Source: Lunularia cruciata (taxonomy: Eukaryota; Streptophyta; Marchantiopsida; Lunulariales; Lunulariaceae). From it: a stretch of 64,000 nucleotides of DNA. Positions 28,801-39,800 of this stretch are shown one piece after another. The notes beneath the pieces are model-generated. The model ran no database searches. It was not told the DNA's origin and worked only from the letters and a program-made list of their open reading frames with translations. Within the stretch, counting starts at the first letter, position 1, and each line of letters opens with the position of its first letter. The stretch is taken from contig OX419758.1 of the NCBI GenBank assembly GCA_948567375.1, positions 64,733,001-64,797,000 on the forward strand. The letters run 5' to 3'. The position numbers and the translations under genes are program-made.

Positions 28801-31800
28801 CGGAACAAACTCTCTAACTTACATCATTTTTTTCTTCAAGAAGCTATATGTATCTTGTAGTGCGTTAAGATCTGTAGATACCAGAGATTCGTTAAGATCG
28901 AAAGTTCATCCCCGACTACACGTCTGATCGTCACTTACATGGTATATCAGGTGAGACGTGCATCGTCGACGCGTAGGAAGTCCTCGGTACTCTCTCTCCT
29001 CTCTCTACGCTGTTAGGACCGTCCTCCTAGTCGAGTTTAGAATTTAGCTCTCTAACCTCATGTCCCAGTCCTCGAGAAGCCATATAAGTAGCCATATTTG
29101 TAATTGCTCAAAGATCTAGTATACATCAATGACTGCATGAGAACGGAAATTTTCCCCCACTACGAATATGATCGTCACTGCAATAAACTATCAGGTGGGT
29201 CCTGCATCGTTGCGTGTAGGAAGTTTCTCGGAGTTTCCTACCTTCTCACTGGAAGCTCTGAAGCTCGGCATCATGGTTGGCGTCGGCTCATTTGTCTGTA
29301 AGGTCACAGTGGACCTCACGGAAAACGAATACACCTGTTTCATCTTATCTGTGTTTCTCTATCTCCGTAGGTGGGTATAGCGAATGAAGATATTTATTTC
29401 TAGGTGAGGATCTGGATTTGTCATGTATAGTCATACATATCTGGCCCCTTCACCGAGGAACTGAATCTCTATGAGTTTTCCCCAGGCTTTCACCTGCTAG
29501 AGGTAAAGTGCGTCAGTAGATCAAAGGTGAGCGTTGCTTATCTGTGGCTGCATATCTTTATAGTGAGTTTTCTGTTCGATTTAAGGCATCTGCCCAATCC
29601 ACTTGTAGAAGGTGTGCATTGGATTTACCCTGGAATTCGAAATTTCTTGAGGAGCTCCATATTATCTTGTGATTCAATCAAGATGGTCGATGAAAGTTGT
29701 GCAAACACATGTTTGCAAATTGGTCCAGGGTCCCCCAGGGACATGTCATACTTCGTTGTACTCTTCGTATTTTACGTTCAGTTGTATTCAGTCTACGCAT
29801 CAAGTTGCATGTTCGAGTTTTACATGGCAACTTTGAGTTTGAGTTTGAGTATACACTCAACTCTGACCAGTGTGTTTAAAACGGAGTAGGAGATTACCTG
29901 GAACTTCAAGCTTTGAGTATACACTCAACTCTGACCATTTTGTTTACAACGGAGTAGGAGATTACCTGGAACCTCAAGCTTTGCCGCTTAATGAAACTTC
30001 AGTACCTACTTGTTGGAGACCGATCGTAGTTATTTTTTGACAACTTTCACAAGCTAGTCAGATATGAGCACGTCGGGGTGTAACTAGTTACTCCTCTGGT
30101 GTGATCTATCGCCTTAATGTGGTCTATCTGTGAAGTGCAGCTTAGCACCTCTTGCCTTTTATCTCTTTCAGAGTGCGGTTCATTGGGCTTTTTACCGGCC
30201 GAGTATTTTGCTTAAAGAGTTCATAAACCAATCCGATGAGCTTGGGTAAGGTAGTAATTATTATCGCCAGCCTGTTTACCTCTCTCTTTCCGTTTCAAAA
30301 TTTTCTTTCCCTGTACGTTAGGTCTAGGATGACGTCCTAGATCATTAGATAAAAATCCGCAAACAAACAGCGAAGCATAAAATATAACTGCTATATAAAC
30401 AAACAGCTTAAGACTAAGCATGACATTGTTTCCAGGATCATTACTAGCAATATACGAGAATAAAATTTCAACTTTATACAAATTTAATTATTGAATCTAG
30501 ATGGAGAAGAAAGGATGTACTCCTTGTTAACCTAATTGCCTTAACTAAAACAGCTCTAAATCTGTTCCAGTCGATTATTTTGCCATTTCTTTTATGAGAA
30601 GACCAATGGTTTGTTCAAAAGCAATAGATTTTTTTATATTAGGAATCAATAAATACATAATTGAAGTATTTAAAGTTTTATCGAATATAAAGCGGATGCT
30701 AGATATATATTTCTAATAAAGTCTGCATACAAAGTTGCCTTAGTTCAGTGGGCACTGAATGTTTTCTCTTCCTGTAACCGTGGTCATGAATCTGATTGTG
30801 TTTGAGAAACATCTGGACGATCATCAAAGAAATTTCGAGGTCTTTCGCACGTAGTACGCGTTGTTAGACAATGTACACGTACGGAAGGGTCGAGTTTTGT
30901 CTCATGTTCTCGTGCTGATCGTCCGTAAGCTGGAAACCGGATATTGTCCATCATATATGCAGCTGACAGAGAAGCACCCTTACCTTTCTCATATCTGTTG
31001 GTGGTAGTCAAAGCATTCGATGTAGGCAGCGACGGTTGAGTAAAGGTAGCTTATGGGGTTAGGTCGTTGGCTTGAATCTTTTTCTGCATTCTTCATCTTT
31101 TTTAGTCGTGGAGTAGGTACAGTTTCTTGTTTGGAAGCAGACTGAACGTTGGATCGTTAGATTGCTGTTGAAACGTCCTTTATCCATATTCTTGAATATT
31201 GTGAAGGCCACGTCCAGAAAAAGGAAAGTTGTCGGAGTTGAGAAATTTACTGGCCTCTTGAAGTGGGGCAGGCGGGATTTATATATGTTTAATAATATGG
31301 TGATGGACGATCTTTACTGGGTTATCATCATATGTCAGGGTCAGAGTCAGTGTCAGTCCTTTCAGACTTGGGTATGGAACCGGATTGTTGACAACGGGTT
31401 CTGTATTTTATTACGCAATATGTTTGATCTTGTAATGGAATTGAACTGTTCCGACTTGCTTCTTGGTACCCCAGGTGAAGTATGGTGACAGCTCCCCGGA
31501 GGATCATCAATTTGTTCGTGGAATACCCGTGTACCCTATTAGTGAAAGTGTGGACAAAATTATCAATGGGTGCGAAGGAGGTCCACCTCTTCTCATGAAT
31601 GGCATCACGAGATCAATGCCGTTGATCCGGATACTGGAAGTTGAATTGTACCCCACTTTACTTTCCAAGGCTCGTAGCTTTGGCCTTAGCGACAATTGGG
31701 TCCAGGTATGTCGTAACGTACGATGTCTTGCGTGTATGTTAGTGAGGCAATTTGTTTCCTGACGGAAATTCTGAACAGAAGTATCAGCTGTGCCCGTGAA

Positions 31801-34800
31801 ACTGGCGAGTGGGTGAAGATGGATTGCTTGTATTATGTGCACAGTGCATATTGAAGATCTTGCTAGCTAAAATCACATGGGGCCTCGTCATTCCAGATGC
31901 AAATTTTTACATTTGGATGTCAGAGTGCGATCTCAGAGACTACGTAATCTCGAGACTCCGAAATGTCCTGTAAAAGTGATCACCAGGTCATGGAATGCTG
32001 AAAACATTTTGAACGTGTCTTCCTGTTCTCCTTCTGATTTGCCTTTTCGTATCAGCTTGGCTCGCACAGCTAGTAGTTTTCATGAGTTACTATCAACCAG
32101 GGATACATAAAGTTACATTATAGCTTAGAATGTCAGTTACAGTTATTGAGTGGAATGGATCCAGTAAGTTGCTCATTAGAACTTGGTACACTGCAGGCTT
32201 TGGTGAAGAAAGATCCCGTGAGAAGACAAGTACTTCGTATTAAGGGCTGTCTAGCTGGTTCAAAGGCCGAAGGGATATTGGAGCAAGGTGACATGCTGCT
32301 TGCAATTAGCGGCGAACCTGTCACGTGTTTCCGCGATGTTGAAAATGCTTGTCAACGGGCGGATGTGTCCCATGACGAAGCTGGAGCAGCCCTCAAGGTT
32401 ACCGTGTTTCGTCATGTAAGAAATCTTAAATATGAGTATCAACCGATGCTATTGCTACCCTACAGTTACTGTTTATTTCTCACCTTTACCTCCTCGCAGG
32501 GAGCTGAGAGGGAGCTTCTTGTGGAGACGGATGTCCGGGACGGGTTCGGTACTACCCGCATGGTGAACTGGGCAGGATGCGTTATCCAGGATCCTCATCC
32601 AGCTGTTCGAGCACTAGGCTTTCTTCCTGAAGAAGGTCATGGGGTATACGTGGCAAGGTAGGTCTTCCTGCTGAACATAGATCGCGCCATCATTTCCAGA
32701 TGTTCACTGACAAGGTTCTCCTTCGAACTAAGCAAACCTAATCTTGTTTCACTCGGGCGCAGGTGGTGTCACGGGAGTCCTGTGCATAGATATGGTCTGT
32801 ATGCCCTGCAATGGATTGTGGAAGTTAACGGAAGACCAACACCAGACTTGCAGACGTTTATAGATGTAACTCAGGTATTTTCCCAGTTCTTAGTTTAATG
32901 GGTGTTATGATAAACCGGTGGTAGATCTGCAGTGATATCCTTGTGATTGAGAGAGAAGCTTCAAGTTCTGTTGTGGCAGAATGTTTAGTCGTCCTTTTTA
33001 TCGTCATTGAGTCCTATGCCAGTTCATCTTGAGTGGCTGCCTCTAGAGTTTCCGTGAAAGTGAGAGAAGTTTCGAGTTCTGCCGTCAGTAAATGTTTTAA
33101 TTTTCGTTCGAATTCTTCATCGGTTTTATTATTTCACCTGTTGAAACTCAAAACAAGAGTTTCCCTGTTGTTTATCGCTAAAATACCTTGACCATGATTG
33201 TCCTAAAGTTTATATTGATACTCTGAGTAAACTTGACTCTGTTTTGGTCATATGGTACCAAGAGGGGTGTCGGTGATCGATATGTAAAGTTCACGTATAA
33301 AGAAGAGGGTCAAGGAACGAATGTTACTGGTACTGTGCCCGAAGTTGGCATCTCAATTAGGGTGGACTTATAGTCTTAGTCTGTCAACGCTGTTCCTTTT
33401 CATATGGATTGGAAGCCAGAGATGACACGTGGTGCAAGATATGGAAAAGCGTGCCCATTGAGTCAGGATTCAGTCTTCATGGGTTTTGAAGCTGCATACT
33501 AGAGGAATCTAACATTCGGCTGAGTGAGCATGCCACTACACACTAGTATTACAGCCTATGTACTGTACAGCCCTGCACTCTAGATCTATGGCAAACTCGG
33601 AACGAAAAGCACTAGCGCTCCTGTCCAGTTCGGGCCCATTGGTGCCGCTGATGAAGTCTTAGTGATATCGTATCTCGGCAGCAGGAACTTTGAAACGAAA
33701 GTTAAAAATGTTGTCTGTAGCAAGCGTCTTCAAAGGGAGTGGGACAGGCAGGGGAAAAGAACTATATTTCCCCGACTGACTGGAGAAAGGATGTTTTACG
33801 TTTTGCAATAAATAATAAAAAATAATGGAATTCTCCACTAGAATCATGGCACTCTCGACGAGGCCCATAGGGCGGGAATTCCTGAACTCACAGCCCGGGT
33901 CGAGGTCGGTCCTACGGAAAAGAGAGACTTCTAATGAGAGTCTGTCTTCTTCACTAAAGTATATTAGTCGCGGAACTCTAGCAGTCGTTAAGCATGCTAG
34001 GAAATCCATTATGCTGGTTTGCGGTCTTTTTAAGTTAATTCTTTCCTAAGTCAGAGCGAAAGATTATCCTGTAACTTTTAGCATACTCTTTTTGAAGATT
34101 ATTGGCGAGATGAATTTGCATAGTTCTGTGCCAGGAGATACAAATTGTTGATAAACCTTGATCAAGGTATAAATGTCGTACTACGTTTTTAAGGAATAGC
34201 ACTTAGGTTATACAGTAGTAAGTCATATAAGAGTCTACCGCACCTGTGTCCTGCTTCTAGAGTTTTTCATTATCCTCGTCTATAGTAATATTGACGAATT
34301 ATGATGGACCTGTTACGTCATAGTTCAGGTCCGTTAAAATGTCCACTTGTGGTTCAGGAACATTTTACCCTAGGAGCAGATTAAGAAATTGCTGTCTTAG
34401 ATGTCAGTTTTGAACACAGATGAGTTTCCGGCGACTAACATGCACAATTTGATTGAGTTATATGTGTGGAAATTCACAGTTCCCTGTTCATTGCTTGCCA
34501 CGTTGATGCATGTAGTGGGGATACTGGACCTGCTCTTGAACATCAAGAAAGGAGAACTATTGTTAGCGCCTGATAGTCGTACTGGGGATTGTCATTTTTG
34601 CCTTAAAAGGGAAGTCGAATTGGAAAGTCTAATTTCTTCTTAGTTTAGGTCCATAAAAATGTCGGTATGGTTCTGGAATATTTTCCCCTTACTGTAGATC
34701 AACATATTGCAGTTTTCAACATACATAAGCTTTTAGCGATTAACATACACAATTTGATTCAAATATAAGCATTGGTTGCCTTTGATATAATTCGCAGTTC

Positions 34801-35091
34801 TCTGACCAGTTCTTGCTACATTGATGCCCGTGGTGGGGAATCACAACTGCTCTTGAACATTGAGAAAGGAAAACTTTTGGCACGTGAAAGTCATTCTGGG
34901 AATTGTCATCGCTGTCTTGACAGGATTCAGAGCATGGGGCCTTCGTTCGGGTGAAGACTGTTCATTTAAACGGAAAACCAAGGGTGCTGACTCTAAAGCA
35001 AGACTTGCATTATTGGCCAACTTGGGAGCTACGTTTAGACTTTGGCACTGCTACCTGGCGTCGTCGGACGATCAAGTCCAACACAAAGTAA
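19860..35091 (+). CDS. DEG7: DEG7-type serine protease (protease Do-like 7), 24 coding exons
   Basis: A large HtrA/Deg-family ATP-independent serine endoprotease. In Arabidopsis DEG7 has been linked to photosystem II repair and to trimer formation, and some work places it in the nucleus. The assembled frame is 1119 codons, against about 1100 in Arabidopsis. Protease domain 1 (about residues 30-245) has an intact triad: His86 in TNRHVV, Asp117 in VHDFGF and Ser201 in GGSSGSP. PDZ-like segments fall at about 264-362, 390-461, 902-974 and 1010-1075. A second trypsin-like domain (about 640-885) has lost the catalytic His and Ser contexts, as expected for DEG7. Residues 500-640 are low-complexity, with a KRRR cluster at 578-581 that could be a nuclear signal. 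The start is supported by the upstream in-frame TAG and by a [21 protein letters not shown] beginning like its relatives. No stop or frameshift was found. Confidence 0.93.
21869..21931 (+). mobile_element. Minimal copy of hairpin-ended short element in DEG7 intron 4
   Basis: A 41-base insert (21880-21920) is flanked by perfect 11-bp repeats TATGTTGATTC. It holds the family's hairpin AGCCGTTC-TTC-GAACGGCT and the tail GGCTTCTGCTCTCAT. It appears to be a strongly 5'-truncated copy, which together with the 11-bp duplication suggests target-primed integration. Confidence 0.6.
22330..22356. repeat. Perfect hairpin in DEG7 intron 5
   Basis: TACGACATTTT, a 5-base loop, then AAAATGTCGTA: an 11-bp perfect stem. 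Function unknown; it may be incidental. Confidence 0.7.
23933..23963. repeat. Short GGATACT minisatellite in DEG7 intron 10
   Basis: About four tandem copies of a 7-8 base unit (ggatactg). Confidence 0.75.
25380..25510 (+). mobile_element. Hairpin-ended short element inserted at DEG7 intron 12 acceptor
   Basis: A 109-base insert (25391-25499) lies between perfect 11-bp repeats TCTCGCAGGCA (25380-25390 and 25500-25510). Both repeats contain the AG|GCA splice acceptor of exon 13. The insert carries the family core TAATGAGTTCTGGATC (25444-25459) and the hairpin CCGTTC-CTC-GAACGG (25462-25476). Similarity to relatives of DEG7 (Tyr-Gln-Gln followed directly by Ala-Arg-Asn-Phe) supports use of the downstream acceptor. 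Confidence 0.75.
28897..29310. repeat. Diverged direct repeats in DEG7 intron 19
   Basis: Two segments of about 100 bases (from about 28897 and about 29148) share phrases such as 'cgactacac/ccactacgaa', 'tgatcgtcact', 'tatcaggtg' and 'gtaggaag'. They are direct repeats with clear divergence, and the borders are approximate. Confidence 0.55.
29844..29979. repeat. 68-bp tandem duplication in DEG7 intron 19
   Basis: 'tttgagtatacactcaactc' to 'gattacctggaac.tcaagc' is present twice in tandem (29844-29911 and 29912-29979) with few differences, so it is a recent duplication. Confidence 0.9.
34321..34915 (+). repeat. Tandem duplication of about 300 bp at the 3' end of DEG7 intron 23
   Basis: Unit 1 (about 34321-34610) and unit 2 (about 34641-34915) share 'gtcc.taaaaatgtc', 'ttttgaacaca', 'acacaatttgatt', 'ctgctcttgaacat.aagaaagga' and 'gggaattgtcat'. 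Unit 2 runs almost into the acceptor of the last exon (AG at 34922-34923). Unit 1 lacks a matching acceptor because 'ttgacag' is replaced there by 'ccttaaaag'. Confidence 0.75.
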
Positions 35092-36358
35092 GGACTCAGA
35101 ATTTATTGGTCTATACCTGAGGATTTTTCGAACATTTTTCCCTTTTGTACCATTCGCTGCTGTAGTTATATTTAGACGTGTATTGATTACCGGTCCATGG
35201 GACTGCACATCAAGATCAAAGAGGAGTGAGGTCGTGGGGGACACTAGGATCAAAATGGAGTGGATACGTCACTATTCCACTTCATGGTCTTCATTACTTT
35301 CCGTTTTCATTTTTTATATTATTATTATCGTGCGCATTTTAGTAGAAGATATTCTAGAAATTTGAGTGTTTACTTCTTATTTTTACTCGGAGCATCCGTT
35401 TGTCTCGCCATGGAGAAATATATATACACGAGGCTCAAGGTGAATAACGCTGAGCATAGCAAAGATCAAGGGAGATATGAAAGGGCGATTGCATTGAGTG
35501 GCCAACGCATTACTCTCTGCAGCGTAAACAAGGAAAAGCAGTTCAAGGCAGATCCATCTTGAGGGAGCGAAGTATTACCGCGAGGAACTAGAGTAGGACT
35601 TTGAGGCTATAATGTTCAGCCATTCCCATCATGTACTTGAGGGGAAACATAGAGTTCTCCCAATCATATCTGGAAAGCTGACATGCTGTTAGCACCATGA
35701 TATGGACCGTCAACCGTTCTATGACCGACTAAGGGCAATCTTGTGAGACGCTGACATAGTGCATAAATTGGTGCTGAATTTGTTGGAGAATGTTTTACAA
35801 CTTCCTAGTGCTGACATGCTGTTAGCATGATGATATGGACCTTAAACCGTATTTTGACCGACTAAGGGCAATCTTGTGAGACGCTGATATACGTTGAGGG
35901 CATAAATGGGTGCTGCATTTGTTGGAGAGTTTCGTTTTACAAACTTCCTGGTGTTTCTGAGAACAGCTTGGTGTCTCGCAATGCTCATTCCCTTTTCTCT
36001 GGAGAGTGTTCAGTCTCGAGAATCCTCCAATTCAGCGGCAACAGGATAGCCTCGAGCATGTTCAGCCTGTGCTTGAGGTGAGGGACGAGACGGAGGACGT
36101 GGTGAACGAAGGGGGTGTTAATGTCATCTCCACATGAAATTAGAGATCGATCAACGAGAAGTCGAAGTAAATATCTGGGAAACAGTTTCAAGACAAACCT
36201 TGAATAGACGGTACAATTGGATTGTTCATACATGTGGGTGCGATTGGATCCATGGAAGTATTCTTCTTGTAACGTGGCTGGAGAGTCGTCGGTCGAGCCT
36301 TGGGTATCCCGAGCTTCAAAGTGTACAAAGAGTGTTTCTCTCTTTGTTTTGTATATAT
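35092..36358. other. Region downstream of DEG7, 3' UTR expected at its start
   Basis: No gene recognised and no clear polyadenylation signal chosen. A small frame at 35411-35562 (MEKYIYTRLKVNNAEHS) is compact and Lys/Arg-rich, but has no recognisable relative. Confidence 0.5.
35677..35952. repeat. Tandem duplication, unit about 135-140 bp
   Basis: 'gctgacatgctgttagca' through 'ttttacaa.cttcctagtg' occurs twice (from 35677 and from 35810). The second copy has a small extra stretch near 'acgttgagg'. Confidence 0.9.
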
Positions 36359-36368
36359 CCAGCTGTTC

Positions 36369-36875
36369 AAGCGTCCATAGCTCTTGTTGCGATATACTAT
36401 ATATCCTCTTTCGCTTCGATATCTCTCTGCAGCAGCACCATCCACTAAGCCCCCGCATTGTTCCACTCCTCCCTTCACCCGCTAATTCCCTTCCTAATAA
36501 TTTTTCCCTCGCTCTTTGCCTGCTTCATGGTTCGACCTCCCGTGTCTACAGTGTTCATACCCGACTCCAGCCTACGTTTTAATTTTCATCGTTCATGCAC
36601 TGCTTACTGGTGGTCAATTACATAATGTTTTATATTTCTCGCTTTCGTTTATATAGCTGTTATCGATTTTCAGGTTGTTTACTAGCCCTTTATGTTGGTT
36701 CTCAATTTGTTGCAATTATACCTTTGCTTCAGGTTACACTTGATGCATTCTACTTTATGGATTTATCACTATTGTATCATTGTGCATAAAGTATATCTTG
36801 GTTACCGATCATTTGCATTTAATGAGTTCTGGATCACCCGTTCCTAGAACGGCTTCTGCTCTCGTCTACCTATAA
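36369..36875 (+). mobile_element. Longest copy of the hairpin-ended short element (507 bp)
   Basis: The insert is bounded by perfect 10-bp repeats CCAGCTGTTC (36359-36368 and 36876-36885), with the preceding 'ata' also shared. Its 3' end has the family core TAATGAGTTCTGGATC (36820-36835) and the hairpin CCGTTC-CTA-GAACGG (36838-36852). No protein frame of note is present, so it would be non-autonomous. A 'ggttcgacctcc' stretch near 36529 resembles a tRNA B box, but it is too far from the 5' end to be convincing. Confidence 0.5.
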
Positions 36876-36885
36876 CCAGCTGTTC

Positions 36886-39800
36886 TAGGCGCAAGGAGTG
36901 TTTCTTTGGGATTTCTACGTGCCATCTTATGTCGCCTGAAGTGATGAGCATTTAACCCCCATCATGCGCGCAGGAATCCAATACGCAATTAGAACCCATT
37001 GAAGTATATTATTCCCTGTTACGAGGTTTTCCAACACTGGTCCGCATCCTCCAAATTCTGGGCCTTTGGTTCTTGTATGCAATGCAAGCAAGTCCTCTTT
37101 GGATGTCCTGATTGCAACCGAACTCCCACCGTGGAGATGGATATAAGACTATTCGTTTGAAACTTCAGCCATTTCTAAATGTCTGATCAATGCCGCCCTC
37201 CCATCCCAGGGCAGGGAAAGAGGCACCGGATTGTTGGCTTTTACTGCAGAAGTACCGAAGTCCATAGTCGGCGTTCACAGCCTCTGCAATGCTTAGCACT
37301 TCGTGTAGATTCAAGGCGTGTCAGGCACAACCATTGGTTCTGGTGCATTCTCGGCGTATCCTTTCTCTGTACATGCTATGATTCACACTGCTCCACCTCA
37401 ACGACCAGCATTCATGCTTCAAGGCTCAAACTCGTACAGCACAGGAAACCACATCATGAGCACGACTATTCGCACTTCCATTCCCTTTGCGGATTACCAT
37501 CCCGTTGCCCCCACAATACTTACAAGATCCTCTGAAGTCCATATCAAGCGAGTAAAGCCAAAGGATTTCATCTCAGAATATTGTATGTCAGGACTTCGAC
37601 GGAGAAGATCAAATAATTCTCCGTCATCATTTTGCCACTATTTGTTTCTAGCGCTCATGAGATAGAGCTTACGAGCAACGGTGACCACGTGGTGGGTCGT
37701 CAATAATGCTTCGTAAACTCCGGCCTCCCCAATCCACAAAAACCATACTCCCTCATGTCTCTACACACATTCTTTCACCGAGACTCAATCGTATTTCCCC
37801 CGCAACAGATTCAGAAACTCTGATCTCATCAAAACCTCTGCCCAGGCAATTAAAGCCAAGACAGTTCCCAGTCATGGTTGGAGCGGGCAACACGCGGAAG
37901 TAGGGGATCATTGACCTGCAATTCCCAGTTCCTAAATTGCCTTTCTCCCTTCCTACTACTACTCTACCTCTACGACCGGATCGACTATTTCCTCTCCACC
38001 TTGTACGGGTTGATGGGGGTCTTCCCATCCTTCGTGTTTTCTACGCGGTCGCCCTTTCAGTTCTCCACCCCAACAGATTAGAGAAATAGCACAGCATAGC
38101 AGCAGGAGGAGCTAGGTAGCTAGCCAACTAGCTCTGCTTTCCCAGATCCTAAATTCTGTTTATCCCTGCCTTTCCCACGCTACTACTAGCACACCAGTCT
38201 AGCCATCTACTTTACTGTTGGTTCGATGGCCCCCTTTACTCGATTTCTTTATTGTTTTTGTTCCCTCATCGAAGAAGACCTCCTCATATGAACGGCCTAG
38301 CCTCCATGGAAGTCAGAGTCCATTACGTCCTTTCGCCTCCAGAGAGAATAGAAAATCGATCTTTCCATGTTTATCTGCCCGCCACCTGGCGCCCTCCACT
38401 CAAAAACATTCTCCGTTCATCCGTAATAATACATCACCACTGCCGAAAAGCTGCAATCCCAGACCCCTCCCCATCTATCAAACTGCCCGCCTTCGTCATC
38501 ATCCTCGAGCAGCGGTAAGAAGCATGCTTTACATGATTAGGAAACTTATTATAGGCTTTGCTTTCATAGTTTATGCTTTTTCGCTCGTGAATGGGATGAA
38601 GAGGGGGCCGTGTACTCAAGAGTCAGAACGAAAAGTATAGAATACTTAAGGGTCGTAATTAGTTTAATAATCAGGGGGAGAAGCCGGCAATTGGACTGTA
38701 TTATTAGGTTTGAAAAGCATTTGGTTGAAGCTTTCTACCACATGACACAGCCTTGCCTTTACGTCAAAGCTAATCGACTGCTTTTCTCTTTTTTTAAATA
38801 GATAAATCTATTGTTTGCTCCTCATTGAATCGTGACCTTTCCCACAGACAGAAACCCAGTTCAGCATGTTGACCCCTAATACATTAAGAACTCTCGACCC
38901 CATTAGATAAAGTTTTGCTCGTCAATGACTCCCCAAAGTGCAGTTCACAAGCATTTCACTCACCCAAAAAGTGCTTCCTCTTCAATACATAGTATGGCTC
39001 TCCATATATCTCCCTCTCTTTTCAGATACATATCTCCTTTCTCCAAAAGTCCCCCCAATCATTCACATTTTTCTACCGGTGATTGTGCTGTTTATGCAAA
39101 ATGGTTACTTCCTGAGTAATGTAGTGTGTATCGGGATAGCATAGCCAGGAATTAAGTAATGATGATGATGATGCTGACTGGAGGCAGTTGCCATGTCATA
39201 TAAAAGCGATGTTCGATGTAAAGAGCAAACTGTCATGTCATGTAATGTCACGTACTCGAGTGGCTCCCATAACACGACAGCTCGGGTTAGTTTAGTTTAG
39301 TTTACAGTAGTTAGGGTTTCCTCTGACTACTGTATTGCTGTACTTTAGACTTCTTCGTAAACCCTTCTGTAAGTCTTGACTACAGTACAGTACAGCACAG
39401 TGCAGGAGAGTGGTAGGATAGGAGTACTGTGTATCCGGAGGGAACGAAAGTCTTGACAGAAACTGCAGTATTCTGGTTCTTTTCTTCCCTCCTTCTTTCT
39501 TTCTGACTGGGAGAGGAATTCACACTTCCTCTTTCTGCGGATGTGCATATGTGTATGTACGATGGGCATCCGGACATGCACCAGCCAGACCGAGTCATAC
39601 AAGTGTGTGACTAGCGACTTGGCTGGCCATACTGTAGCGTTGAAAAAAGACTCCCATAACAGAAAGAGTTCCCATCCTTTGCTTCCACTTAAACACATCC
39701 GTGGGGTCAATCCTTCATTCAGATAATGAACGTCTCGGTCATGAATAGTCTGTTAACTAAGTATGAAGTCTACTAAAATGTAACTCAGGACCAAGAGAAA

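Larger units (their letters stand above)
19860..35091 (+). other. DEG7: DEG7 exon map
   Basis: Coding exons read by eye, all with GT-AG borders and consistent phases: 19860-20130, 21025-21095, 21254-21388, 21750-21808, 22225-22261, 22593-22718, 22972-23061, 23191-23256, 23536-23592, 23675-23740, 24197-24304, 25053-25133, 25508-25557, 25874-26039, 26326-26874, 27011-27193, 27312-27417, 27894-28064, 28648-28727, 31475-31705, 32197-32415, 32500-32657, 32763-32874, 34924-35091 (TAA at 35089-35091). Introns 19 (2747 bp) and 23 (2049 bp) are much longer than the rest and contain tandem duplications. Exon 13 has a second possible acceptor 120 nt upstream (AG at 25386-25387). UTR exons were not determined. 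Confidence 0.88.

Noticed and set aside
36529-36540. tRNA gene or Pol III B box
   Set aside because: No A box at the proper distance and no cloverleaf can be folded by eye.
37172-37665. Two overlapping frames of 115-118 codons
   Set aside because: Overlapping frames with no family resemblance; kept only as a note in the regional entry.
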